Positions 1 through 10,810 of a stretch of DNA of 64,000 bases are shown here, in pieces. The stretch is taken from the NCBI GenBank assembly GCA_002224055.1, contig AZLU01000016.1, forward strand, positions 39,514-103,513. Reading direction: 5' to 3'. The first letter of the stretch is position 1. Each line of letters starts with the position of its first letter. A model generated the notes under the pieces. It had not been told where the DNA came from and ran no database searches. It saw only the letters and a list, made by a program, of their open reading frames with translations. The DNA comes from Pezizomycotina sp. ARF18. Its lineage: Eukaryota; Ascomycota. A program made the translations under genes and the position numbers.

Positions 1-987
1 AGTTTCGCTAAAAACCGGGGTGGTATTCTATAGCGTTCCAACAGCAGCCTTTCCGCGCCGAAGTCTTCCGCATCGCGTCCCTTTTCCTCGCTACACGCGG
101 CCCGCTCGAAATCAACCTGTCAACGTGGGAGCGGCAACGCACAATAGAGGCATTATCTTACACAACCACCCTTCCGCTTTCTTACCCGTTGCGCAGGCGA
201 CCGAGCACGTGCTACGGTACCAATCGTATCCAAACTTACTCCTACGGCAACTCTGCCTCCGGCGAAGGAACAAGTATAGGTAATGTAGGCTACTTCAACG
301 TGGGGTTCTTCTTAATGGTCGGTATCGTCGGCGCGGTGGTTCTGATATTATCCCCTTTCACCGGGCGTGGAGGTTGATACCTGGTTTCGCATTCTGGATT
401 GGTAGTGCGGTTCTATTCGCGTGCTGGAGGGGATATGCGCATATTGTTCGTGCGGAGGGAGACGCTGCTGGATCCGTGGGATGATCCAGAGGAGTTTGCG
501 ACGAGGACTAGCGGGAAGAAGCGGAAGGAGGACACGAAGGATGACGGAGAGAAGGAGGACGAGGCGAAGAGTAACGGAAAAGATCCTCCGTACCGCATCG
601 TACCCGCGGCTTCCCGCGCCATCCAAGCCACCACCGTAAACGAAGCAGCGTTACCACAAAGACGGGCTATCACGGCTGGAAGCACACGAGGATGAAGACG
701 TGCCGGATAAAGAGGACGTGATATCGGAGGTTAGCAGCGGCAGTTGCGCGAACGAAGTGTACTTTGATGACGTGGACGTCAAAAAGGCGGAGGCGAGGAT
801 GGCGAGCTGGCAGAGGCGGTCGTTTTACGGAAAGGCGATGACGGACTATGCGAAGATACGCGAGGCGGAGCTGAGGACGTTGCTTGTTACTATGTTCGCG
901 CAGAATTGCGTTATGGGCGTTTTACCGACGGTTGTGTTTTTGGCTGTCGTTATGCCGATACCGTCGTACGGCGTTCTGTTCTGTTAA
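1..987 (+). CDS. RGS-domain membrane protein, 3' part (copy 1)
   Basis: Regulators of G-protein signalling speed GTP hydrolysis by G-alpha subunits. Only the C-terminal part lies in the window. Bases 1-33 read as the tail of an intron ending in tag. The exon then encodes QPFRAEV, a segment EINLSTWERQR, HPSAFLPVAQATEHVLRYQS, a membrane helix (FFLMVGIVGAVVLIL), a second helix (WRLIPGFAFWIGSAVLFACW), the motif LLDPWDDPEEF, a charged loop, and a last helix ending VVMPIPSYGV before the stop at 985-987. The same order occurs in the gene at 14176-15660, including an intron just before QPF. The frame changes near 168, 270, 365, 432 and 670, mostly in C or G runs. Family is assigned through the second copy, whose RGS box is in the window. 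Either a functional gene with sequencing indels or a decayed paralogue. Confidence 0.65.
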
Positions 988-1370
988 CATGATTATAACG
1001 GCTTGAAAGGTGTCCATCTACAATCTCATGTACGATTGGCTATTTGAACGATTCTAATAAAATATACAGGACTGATGACTGCTCATCGTCGCCTTTTGAT
1101 TATAGTGAGTGAATCATATTAATTTGATGATGTATCAGCCTGTTAGCCCAGCCATTCTGCTTCTTTTCACACCCTTCCCGGGACTAACAAGTAGACATAG
1201 ATATACTATTATTATTCTTCGTAAGACGCATGAAACCAGAACGAGGGGGGATATTTCTGTAATGAGCAGACCATGCATCTAGAATCTCTTGTGTTCAGCC
1301 GTACCTCTCCCTCCTTGTTCGAACTTCTTGGACTTCTGAAACTTTTGGCACTATATTCTTGTTTATTAAA
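988..1370. other. Intergenic, no gene seen
   Basis: Space between the end of the RGS gene on the plus strand and the end of the ankyrin gene on the minus strand, so both 3' untranslated regions should lie here. I see no other feature. Confidence 0.5.
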
Positions 1371-2462
1371 TCACGAACGCGAGCCGCGGTATGTTTGTTT
1401 AGCGAATTGAAACCGGAACTTTTTGAACCCAATATCCAGCGGTGTTAGCCCGTCTGGCCCTTTGATACTCAAGTCAGCTTTTCGATCAACCAACAATTCC
1501 GCAAAGGCTTCTCCACTGCCGTTGATCGCTGCGTTGGCAGTGTTCAGACTAGTACGAAGCGGGGTTCGCCGCGGGCATTCTTCTGGTTAATGTTTGCGTT
1601 CCGATTGAGCAGTAGCTTAGCGGCGTCAGCATTGCAAAGATTGGGCAGCGTAATGCAGCGGCGTCGATCCTTTCCTGTCTGCTCGGTTTACGTCTGCCCA
1701 GAGCTGAATTAAGATCTCGGCACCTTTCTCAACAAGCGCTGGAAATACTGATTTCGCGAGCTGGATGCCCTTTGGGGACCAATACGCGGCCTTACGGTTT
1801 CCCTGGCGATCGACCGCATAAGCATTCGGATTGAGGAGGTTCCCTTCACGTATCCTCTAGGTACAGTCAGCGCCGTTTTCGATCAGCAGCAACGACATAC
1901 TCCAGTTGAGCTCTTGGATGGCCCATTTCAATGGGCTTAGTCGCGCCGGGTTCACGAAAGCCCCAGCAGAGATCAAAGCTTTAGCTTCCTCGAGCCGGTT
2001 GCTCGCTACGGCAAGTAGCAGCGCCGTGATGTCGTTCCTGCCAAGGGCATTTACGTTGGCGCCGGAGTCTATTGGAAGTTTGATGATCTTCAGCACGAAG
2101 GCCCCAGCCTCAGGTCGCGATAAATCAAGTTCGGATGTTGCCAATTGACTCGGACACGATCCAAATGTGCGATTGGGCTATCTGGGATGTCTTTTTCATC
2201 ATTTCGAGTGGGTAGATAGCAGTGTAAAATGTTGGTAAGTAGTGTAGGGGGGTCAGTCCAACACAGTCTCTCGCATTAACGTCGGCGCCCGCTTCGATGA
2301 GGTAATCGACGACCGGGACCTCCGCGTACCGGACAGCAATGCGCAAGGCCGTGCTTTCGGTTCTCGGGTGGATAGCGTTCACGACCTCTGGCTTAAGGGT
2401 GAGGATGCGTTGAACCACTCCAAGTCTCCATTATGTGCTGCATTCATGAGCCCATTTGGCAT
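1371..2462 (-). CDS. Ankyrin-repeat protein
   Basis: Ankyrin repeats are protein-interaction modules of stacked helix pairs. Reading down from 2462, typical repeats appear: GLMNAAHNGDLE, then ALRIAVRYAEVPVVDYLIEAGADVNARD, then GLTPLHY, LPIDSGANVNALGRNDITALLLAVASN, LISAGAFVNPARLSPLKWAIQ, LLIENGAD, ADVNRADRKGSTPLHYAA, and finally ADLSIKGPDGLTPLDIGFKKF before a TGA at 1371-1373. The start is the ATG at 2462, the only in-frame methionine after an upstream stop near 2580. The frame breaks near 2415 (one G appears missing between GDLE and VVQRIL) and again near 1855 and 1570. Apart from repeats I see no catalytic domain. A minus-strand reading frame with a TPR-like segment (4394-4708) lies on the other side of the Tc1-type element, so this may be the 3' part of a larger split gene. 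Confidence 0.75.
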
Positions 2463-2831
2463 GAATCTATCTGTGGCAGTGTTGGCGTTGCGATGCTCTG
2501 GTTTAGAACCAGTTCCTAGTGAGTCAGGGTTTCCAGTGACTTGCTGGACATTGCTGGCGCTTGTTTTCGCATTGACTCAGATTTTGCTATGATTTGAATC
2601 CACCCTGGTCGGGTGCTCGATAGAACTAATTCCACGATGGACCAAAGTTCCACTTCTTGCTCTTTCCCCGTCTCGGTCCTCAAAATTCGTACCTGAGCTC
2701 TCAGAAGAGAGAGAAGGTGGGACTATTTTCAATTTTATCCTTGCTACCACCACACGTCGTTTTTAAATCTGCCCATGCATCCTTCCAATGTACCTTGGCT
2801 CGTTGTACGTCCAATGCTGTGTATACTTCTA
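2463..2831. other. Flank between ankyrin gene and Tc1-type element
   Basis: Ordinary base composition, with no recognisable coding signal on either strand. It is either the promoter of the ankyrin gene or part of a gene split by the adjacent transposon. Confidence 0.35.
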
Positions 2832-2896
2832 CAGTTCTCTGTCATAAATGTTGGGACACCTGCCCAAGTGGGTCTAGATTTGCCCGGAATGACACG
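2832..2896 (+). repeat. Left terminal inverted repeat of Tc1-type element
   Basis: 65 bp beginning CAGTTCTCTGTCATAAATG and ending in ATGACACG. It matches the reverse complement of 4203-4266 except for one changed base and one extra C. The outer boundary is fixed by the flanking TA. Confidence 0.9.
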
Positions 2897-4202
2897 TTCT
2901 GCTCACAACATAAAATAGCGCTAAACGACAGGATATATCTAATTATTATAAAATATCTAATTATAAGATAGATATTAACACTATAGCTATAAAAGTAAAA
3001 ATCTAAGTAGGTTAATATATAATCTATCGAATTATAGTAAAATATTTAATATTTAGTATATCCTCTACCGTTATCGATATATTTTTTAATACGTATAAGC
3101 TAACTATTATATAATCTATTAATTATATTATATAACGGCGTCCTATTCGCGCTTTATTACCGCCTAGAGCTCGTCCTTAGAATAAGAATATAATTTAGGA
3201 TCTAAGAACTAACGACGTAGCTATACCTTAATAATAGTCTATAAATTTTTAATAGGATTAAGATCCGGGCTATTAGCTATTTATTTAAGCTTTAATATAC
3301 TATTATTTTTAATCTATTACTATACGTAATACCCGCGGTATATCGATGTACGTCGTTTATAAATAATATACTAGCCTTATCTATGCACCTAACTTATTAT
3401 TATAAAATAGTAGAAAGTAAGGTTCGAGTACTTCGTCGACGTATTATTATATATTAAAACCGAGTCGATCCTTTTTAGATATACATTTCTTTACTATTTA
3501 ACGACGTAATTAAACTAATAGGCCTTTATAGTCGTATATAATATATCCCTATATTATAATTAACGTCTTAGGTACTTTAAATATCGGCGTAAAAAATTAT
3601 ATTTCGTATTTATCGTCCGTTAGGAGACGTTAAACTAAAGATCGCGTCTTCCGCCTATTATAAAAAGCTACCTCGTCGCTCTATACAATATTACGTATAT
3701 CTATTAAACTATTATTCTTATACTCTTTATATAATATAAGTCTAGCGGCCTCTTTCTCGTCGTTAAGCTATAGTTTATTAACGCCGATAAAGGTTATAAT
3801 ACTATAGTACCTTAATATACGATATATCGTCTCTAGCGATACGCCTAAGCCGGTATTAATAATTATATTATATATAGTATTAAATAAATATTCGTAATAT
3901 AATTGGTAAGTCGCTAATAATCTCGTCTATTAAGAATAGAAGTTTAGACGGGCGACAACGACGCTATACGTTATTTTTTTTTTTATATTAAATAACTACT
4001 CTATAAGCGGTAGATTTTTTATAACTAGTTTACGCTTAATCTCTCGGTATAAGTATCCCTATATATAATATACTAATATCTCTAGCCGTTAGCTATCTAA
4101 CAGCCGCTTACGGGTATTATAAATAGGAGGTTGGTATATAAAAGGGGATGTTATTCTAAGATATATTAGGAAGGTCGATATTATGTCGCTTAGTAAGTTG
4201 TT

Positions 4203-4266
4203 CGTGTCATTCCGGCAAATCTAGACCCACTTGGGCAGGTGTCCTAACATTTATGACAGAGAACTG
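4203..4266 (-). repeat. Right terminal inverted repeat of Tc1-type element
   Basis: 64-bp inverted partner of 2832-2896, ending in CAGAGAACTG followed by TA. Unlike the interior it keeps CpA and TpG dinucleotides, so the ends escaped RIP. Confidence 0.9.
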
Positions 4267-4393
4267 TACTAGCGCTATTTGCTGCAATAGCGAATGTTCA
4301 GGGAATGGCAGTCATATTCTGGACGACTTCCAACGGCCTCTGGTATTCACCTTTGCACATGTGCGCTCGACCTAAACAGAGGATATTTCAAAG

Positions 4394-4708
4394 TCAATTT
4401 GCCTTTCGTGGGCGCGTGGGTATGCAGTAATGCTGCTCGAAGAAAACTATGGATTCATCAAAACTCCCTTGTTGATATGCTGCGGAGCCCTTATCGAATA
4501 AGAACTTGGCAAGAGTCAGGTTGTCCTCATCTGTATCTTCATCATTGGTCAAGAAGTCGTTTACGCATTCTTCGTCTAACTCTCCTCCGCGGACGCTACT
4601 AGCTGCGTTACTCGCCCTAGAGGATGCTGTGGACATGACGACCGAGGCTGTTGTTACCACTCTTTGCGCGATGAGATACGAAACTGAAACTTCTGTATCC
4701 ACATTCAT
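4394..4708 (-). pseudogene. Possible N-terminal fragment of a TPR protein
   Basis: Open frame of 104 codons. After a serine-rich start and an acidic stretch (TNDEDTDED) it reads LAKFLFDKGSAAYQQGSFDESIVFFEQ, which has the A-x(6)-G-x-(F/Y)-x-A/E spacing of a tetratricopeptide repeat. The frame stops within 15 codons of that motif, about 130 bp before the right end of the Tc1-type element. Transcription would run into the transposon and then towards the ankyrin gene, so this could be the 5' end of a gene broken by the insertion. The assignment rests on one motif. Confidence 0.35.
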
Positions 4709-5892
4709 TCTGGTAAAGTAGGTTGAGATCTTGTACAGTACATGATCTCGAAGAGTATGATGGAATTGCTGTTAATCCGATCTTGTACTTCTTGGGGAGA
4801 CCCGTGGGCATCTAATTGAATCCACCTAGACCGACAACCGCATATTAATTTATACGAATCATGGTCACCGTGATCAAACGCAATATTGTTGCAATACTAC
4901 TTACGTGTGCAAAGCGCCTAGGATATGGAAAGAGCCTCTTTAGAAATCCTACTGCGCGATCTGTAGACTCAAGCTTTGCTCCTGTCAACCAAGCAGAAAT
5001 TTTGTCTTGACTTTCCCAGCGGTGGTGATGCTTCCATCGTCCTTAACGGATACTGCCGCTCTCCGGACGCAAGCTCCAGCTTTGATAACGTCGCTAGGCA
5101 ACTTTGGCTTGATCCTCCACGGCGACCCAGTGTACTTTTCCAGCGTCCGGCAATGAGTAGGATTCATTGTAATCGAACCCGAACTTACAACGAATTCATG
5201 TTGTTAAAGGCGACCGAGAGCTGGATACTCTGTATTTAAGCTAGAGACCACACTGTCCACATCGTTATCCGTCTATACATGTATAAAAGAGTTTTCCAAT
5301 TTACGCACAAATCGTAATCAAGCTGTGACTAAAGCTGTGATAGATAACGGATCATTGTTATGTGTTTTCTTCTGATTTCTGGGGGTAAATTGGATCCTAT
5401 GATATGCTTCGTGCTGATAGCATGGTGGTTCAAGTCTGATTGAGGATTGCTTTCGATGGACGGACTCTTATTAATCGGCGAGAATGGTCTACAGCCTTGT
5501 TCTGTATCGCTGATCTCTCTATAGAGCACAGCTTGTCACGGCGTGAAGTGCGCGCGCTTAAAATCACGGCAGATTCTGCTCACATTGGCACCACAAGGGT
5601 TCATTCGCTGTTTACTAAAACACATTGCTGCGGACTAACAAAAAGGACGGTCATGAAGTTGAGGGCTTGAGCACGAAAGCTATATGTATTCCTGAAAATG
5701 AAATTGAGACGAGATGAGCTTTAGCACACTGACGATGATCATCATCGCCGTCTCAGGGTAATGCTTAAATAGACAGCCTTCGCTTCTTTATTAATTTTTG
5801 AATTCCGTCGTATTCAATATTGAGGCAGGTTTCACACTAAGTTATATACATACGGTGAAAAAATCGAAAAGACCACTCAGAACAAATATTAC
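4709..5892. other. Between the two transposons, no gene recognised
   Basis: Normal base composition. Short open frames on both strands (for example 5440-5670 and 5329-5529) show no motif or family resemblance. The last five bases, ATTAC at 5888-5892, are the target duplication of the copia element. Confidence 0.4.
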
Positions 5893-6205
5893 TGCTGGCG
5901 CAGATGTATGGTATGATATCTAATAATGTAGGATGGGATCGAACTTGTGGATTTGACTACTGAACTAACTAGAACTAACTAAAGGAATACACAATACTAT
6001 ATATAATAAACTAATAATACTATAATCTTAATATATATATATAGTCTGCCTAATAGCTCGTAGAGCCTTGTTATTATAATCTCCTTAATATCTATAGCTA
6101 AGATCTTAATATCTCTAGCTAAAGTTCCTTATTCCTTAGCTATATAAGTATTATCTTAATACCTATAAATTTATTATACCTCTTTGGTATACCTAATAGC
6201 TAGTA
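5893..6205 (-). repeat. LTR of copia element (3' LTR by coding direction)
   Basis: 313 bp from TGCTGGCGCAG to AATAGCTAGTA. The outer ~95 bases are unmutated (TpG and CpA kept); the rest is RIP-mutated. Same length as the LTR at 10389-10701. Confidence 0.9.
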
Positions 6206-9200
6206 CCTCCCTTATCGATAATACTAGTAATCTTTATTCTATCTTCTTATACCTATAGCCTTTATAGCGCTATTATAAGATATTTTTATAAGCGGTTTAA
6301 TAAGTATATCTGAATATTATCCTCTAATCTTATATATCGAGGCTCGATAGTTTCTTTTAAACTAGTTCCCTTATAAAGTGATGTTATATATTAATATACT
6401 TAGTTCTGCTATAGTGTTTAGGATCCTTTGTAATACTAATAGCGCTTTAATTATCTATATATATCTCGATGCTATTAAGAGCTTTAAACTTAAAGGCTCG
6501 CTATATATTCTTTAGTATCTAAAGTACCTAGAGAGCTTCCTATAAAGTTTCTCTTATGGCTATATATTCTACCTTAGTACTACTAATAGCTATAGTACGT
6601 TATTTCTTAAATAATATAAGATAGCTATTCGTTAAATATTACTATATAGCTAATAGTAGATCTATAAATAAGCTTATATCTATTTAGTCGGCGTTTACGT
6701 AGATATATAGATCTAGTATCTTATCTCTATCTTATAAGTATAGTACGTAAGCGTATTATCGAGGATCCTCCCTAATATTATAGTACTCTTCTTACTACCT
6801 TTTATAAGTTTGGTTTACTTCGCTAACGTATTACCTAACGTCGAGATAGCGAAGGTATCGGTTAGCCTAGTAAATAGAGTATAGATTAAACTTCTACTAT
6901 CTATTAATATATATACTAATATAGTTCCTAATCCTCCGTTTAAGGGATACCTCCCTTTCTATAGAGTACTAATCCGGGAGTATCCTAAGCCTAAATCTCT
7001 TAAGGAGCGATTATATATATAGACTAATATAGTACTAGGCGATTAATTTCTAGACCTAGTCGTTCTACCTATATACCTAAGAAATAGGCTATTAGCCCTA
7101 TATCCTTTATCTTAAAGTATAAACTAAGATCTCGCTTAAGTATCTTAACTTTATATTTATTAGATCTAGCTATTAATAGATTATTAATAGATAATTATTA
7201 TTAGCTAACGATCCTTACTAATAAATAAGCTATTATCGAGCGATAAACTTTAAACTTTAATAATTTAAGAACTAAGGTAAGTTCTTATATTTCTCGAGGT
7301 AACTATTTAAGGCGTATAGAGTCTTTATTAACTTAACTAATCTATTAATTACTCCCTTTTAGAGGCCTAAAATAATTCTCTACTTTAGTTTAGGTACGAG
7401 AAGGCCGTTATTATATCTATCTACTTATATTTAAGATCGAGCTAGGCTTAGTATAAAGATAGCTTACTATTAATATCTTAGCTAGTATATATTATTATAA
7501 TCGATCCCTTACTTTTATATAAACCTCGAGTAACTAGTCTCTTAAGTATTATAATCTAACGGTAGTATCGCGCTTATACTTAAATACCTATTTACTATTA
7601 ACGATATTATTTCGGAAGAAGATCTTAAGAATCTATAGGTTTCTATACGTCTTATTCTTTAATGAGGATAGTTCTCGATCTATCGATATACGCTATCTTT
7701 ATAGTTCGTAGAGCTTATAGCCTCTTATAGGTAAGTAGCTCTAGTTTATCGATATATACTATTAATCCTTTATAGGCCTTCTCTCTAAGGCGTATAGCGT
7801 TAGATCTTTACTAACGTATCCTAGCCTATAGGGTATCTTGTAGTTTAACTACTAGATCTTATCTTGCGATTCGGAATACGCTATTATCTTTAGTTAATCG
7901 TCGTAGATCTATCTTATAGTATCTACGTAACTTCCTCTGTAAGAGCGAGTATCCTCGGATCTTAGCTATAGACTAGCGTTATCGAGATCTTCGCTTCTTA
8001 TCCTCGGCTATTCTAGCGTAATCGTCTCGTAGATATCTAATTAACGATCGAAGTTAAGTTTTAATCGTAATCTAGCGCCGTCGCTATTTTATCCTAAACC
8101 TATTCTAAGTATCTTTAACGTACTGAGAGATCTTTATTATCCTCTACGAAGTTACGTACTTTAAAGGTAATTTAATCGGGAATCTAATATCTTATAGATT
8201 AATACTTTATAGATAGTAGGATCCTAGACTCGTAGATATTATAAGCCTCTAGGCCTATAAAGTATATCTTTTTAGTAGTATTATCTAGCTTTTTAGTACT
8301 ATTAATATATACGTAATATAGTTTACTAAATATCTTTAAAGTTTAAGATATAGGAGTTCTACCTTCCTATCTTCCTAGTATCGTCTATTTATTATCCTTT
8401 AGTACCTTAAGCGGCCTTAATAGCGTATAGTTATAGATTAGATTATAATAATTTACCGCCTCTACCTATAGCTACGGCGGTAATTCTAACGCGGCTAATA
8501 TTATTATCTATCGATAAAAATCTAATTAAGCTTTTAGGTACGCTATTCTATTAAGATACGTATATAAGCTAAATATAGACTACAATCCCTACTTTATTAT
8601 AGCGTCTATCGATTAAGGTATATTTTTATCTCTATTATATTATAGCTTAATAAGCTTAAGGTTTGACTAACGTTTAGCTATCTTAAGAGTACTATTAAAG
8701 TATAAGAGTATCGTCTCTACCTTTTTATCTTTTATAAAGTAGATCTAGGACTTCTAACTATTCCCTTTAAGAAGTAATAAACCTATATAATCTCTAGGCT
8801 CTTTATATACGCCTATTAAGTAAAAATCTAAAAAGATTATCTCTATTAGCTTATACTTACCTAATTAAGGTTTCTCGCGGTTTAATTTACCTTAATTTAT
8901 AAGTCCGTAGGCCTTATAGTTAATATAGCCCTATAGATCTTACGTCTTTAGTAATACCGGTAATACTTCTATACTTAATTATTCGCTTAATATAATTTTA
9001 CCGATATTCGAGCTATTTATATACTTTTATATAGTAGCGAGAGCTAAACTTTCTTATAGATATTATAATCTTACCTAAGATCTTTTATATCCTAATTTTT
9101 TAGTAGCTTTAATTCTTTAGCCCGGTCTAGTTATTATATATCTACCTTATTAGATTATTATTATATATCCTACCTTATCTACGCGAGAGATCGAGAATAG

Positions 9201-10388
9201 GCTATACTTTATCTTTAGAGCGTATAGCGTATTTTAAGTTTAATAAACTACCGCCGTACTCCTTTACTAAGCCTTATAAATACTAAGCTAATAGTAATAG
9301 CCTATAGTACTTCTCTATTACCGATTATAATATTCTATAGCTTTAAGAGGTTTATAGGTAGAGAATATTTCTCTTACTATATTATATAAGAAGATACGCC
9401 TAAGTCGAGAAACTACTAGATCGTTCTCTAAGAGCCGGTATCTCGTACTAAGGTTTATACTATAAGGCCTAATACCCGTTATTACGCTATCCTTCTTATT
9501 TTTATACGCTTTTATAGTCGGCCTCTTATATCTAACCTTATATAGTAGTAGTATTTACCTCTTAAACTTATAAATCTTCTTATCGTTTCTTTTATTTTAC
9601 CTTCGGCTATTCCTTCTAAATAGCGTCTTATTATTTAGAGCTAACGTCCGGTATATTATATTTACGCTTTACCTCTTTAATAAGTAGCGCCTTTTTCGAG
9701 TATATTAAGGGTCTTTCTTTACTATTAAATCTATTATCTACTAAAAGTTTATAATAAACGTTTCCTAGTCGCTACTAAGGTTACTATAGATGAGATTAAT
9801 AGCCTCTACTATAGCTATTATTATTCCTTTAAGCCTATACCTAGCTCCGTCTTCTCGCCGTCTCCGCCTTAGTCTTCTCTATTAAGATCGAGCCTAATAT
9901 CTTATTATACGTTCTAATAAGATCTATACTTCTATATAAATCTTAAATATCGACTTTATTCTTAAGTTAAATCTACCTTAGTTATTTCCTAATATAAGGC
10001 TTACTAATAGCGGTAATAGCGATATACGCCGAACTTAAGGTATCTATACCTTATTCGCGCTACTATTAGTAGATCGTAGATAAGTACGTTAAGTTCTACC
10101 TTGTAGTAAGCTTTAATAATAGTATACGCCTTTAAGTTATTATCTTAATTATTAGTACTTAGCTCTACGTCGGCTACCGTAGCCTTAAGCGGTTTACTAG
10201 TAATATCCTAGACTTTATTATACTTAAGAACGTAATTTATATATACTCTAATCGAGGTAGTTCGTAAGATTAGCCTTTAGCTTTACCTCGTTAAACTTTA
10301 GTAAGAGAGATATCGTAAGATATATCGTTTAGGGGAGATTAAGAAGTAAGTTAGTTTATTAAGATATATTACTAACGGGCTTATAACC

Positions 10389-10701
10389 TACTAGCGTAGA
10401 TATATAGTATAATATCTAATAATATAGGATAGGATCAAACTTATAGATTTAACTACTAAACTAACTAGACTAACTAAGAATATACGATGCTATATATAAT
10501 AAACTAATAATACTATAATCTTAATATAATATATATAGTCTGCCTCGACGGCTCGTAGAGCCTTATCGTCGTAATCTCCTTGACATCTACAGCTGAGATC
10601 TTAATATCTCTAGCTGAAGTTCCTTGTTCCTCAGCTATACAAGCATTCATCTCGATGCCTATAGATTTGTCATGCCTCTTTGGCATGCCCAATAGCTAGC
10701 A
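10389..10701 (-). repeat. LTR of copia element (5' LTR by coding direction)
   Basis: 313 bp from TACTAGCG (mutated TGCTGGCG) to AATAGCTAGCA. Here the inner half is RIP-mutated and the outer ~150 bases are not, the mirror image of the other LTR. Confidence 0.9.
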
Positions 10702-10810
10702 ATTACTCCAATTCCTCCATAAAAGTCATTGGGAAATGAGATAATAACACGATCTAAGCGAAAATAGCAGATATTCCACCCTTGAAAAGACAAAGCAAAT
10801 AAGTATTTCA

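Larger units (their letters stand above)
2832..4266 (-). mobile_element. Tc1/mariner-type DNA transposon, RIP-mutated
   Basis: A 1435-bp element bounded by near-perfect terminal inverted repeats, each followed outward by TA (2830-2831 and 4267-4268), the duplication left by Tc1/mariner transposases. The interior is extremely AT-rich with CpA and TpG nearly absent, which is the RIP signature. On the minus strand a transposase fossil is readable: near 3251-3275 the codons give NSPDLNPI followed by K instead of the third catalytic E, then N, L and a stop where W is expected. Upstream a YRGYYV-like stretch is interrupted by several stops. E-to-K and W-to-stop are the changes expected from G-to-A mutation. 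No intact transposase remains, so it is inactive by itself. Confidence 0.88.
5893..10701 (-). mobile_element. Ty1/copia-type LTR retrotransposon, complete but RIP-mutated
   Basis: 4809 bp, flanked by ATTAC at 5888-5892 and 10702-10706. Both LTRs are 313 bp, starting TG (TA in the mutated copy) and ending CA (TA in the mutated copy). The interior from about 5990 to 10540 almost lacks CpA and TpG and is full of stops. On the minus strand near 6560-6700 the RNase H end of a copia polyprotein is still legible: YVNAD, then after about 45 codons RTIAISSTKVEYIAI, where copia elements have a conserved SSTEAEY. This puts RNase H next to the left LTR, so the element reads right to left. I could not place gag, integrase or the YxDD motif of reverse transcriptase with confidence. 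No product is possible from this copy. Confidence 0.9.

Noticed and set aside
2930-4200. AT-rich block as a possible centromere or mitochondrial insertion
   Set aside because: Inverted repeats, TA duplications and a transposase fossil explain it as a RIP-mutated transposon.
6206-10388. AT-rich block as a candidate replication origin or novel repeat
   Set aside because: Framed by LTRs and a target duplication with a copia RNase H motif; composition follows from RIP.
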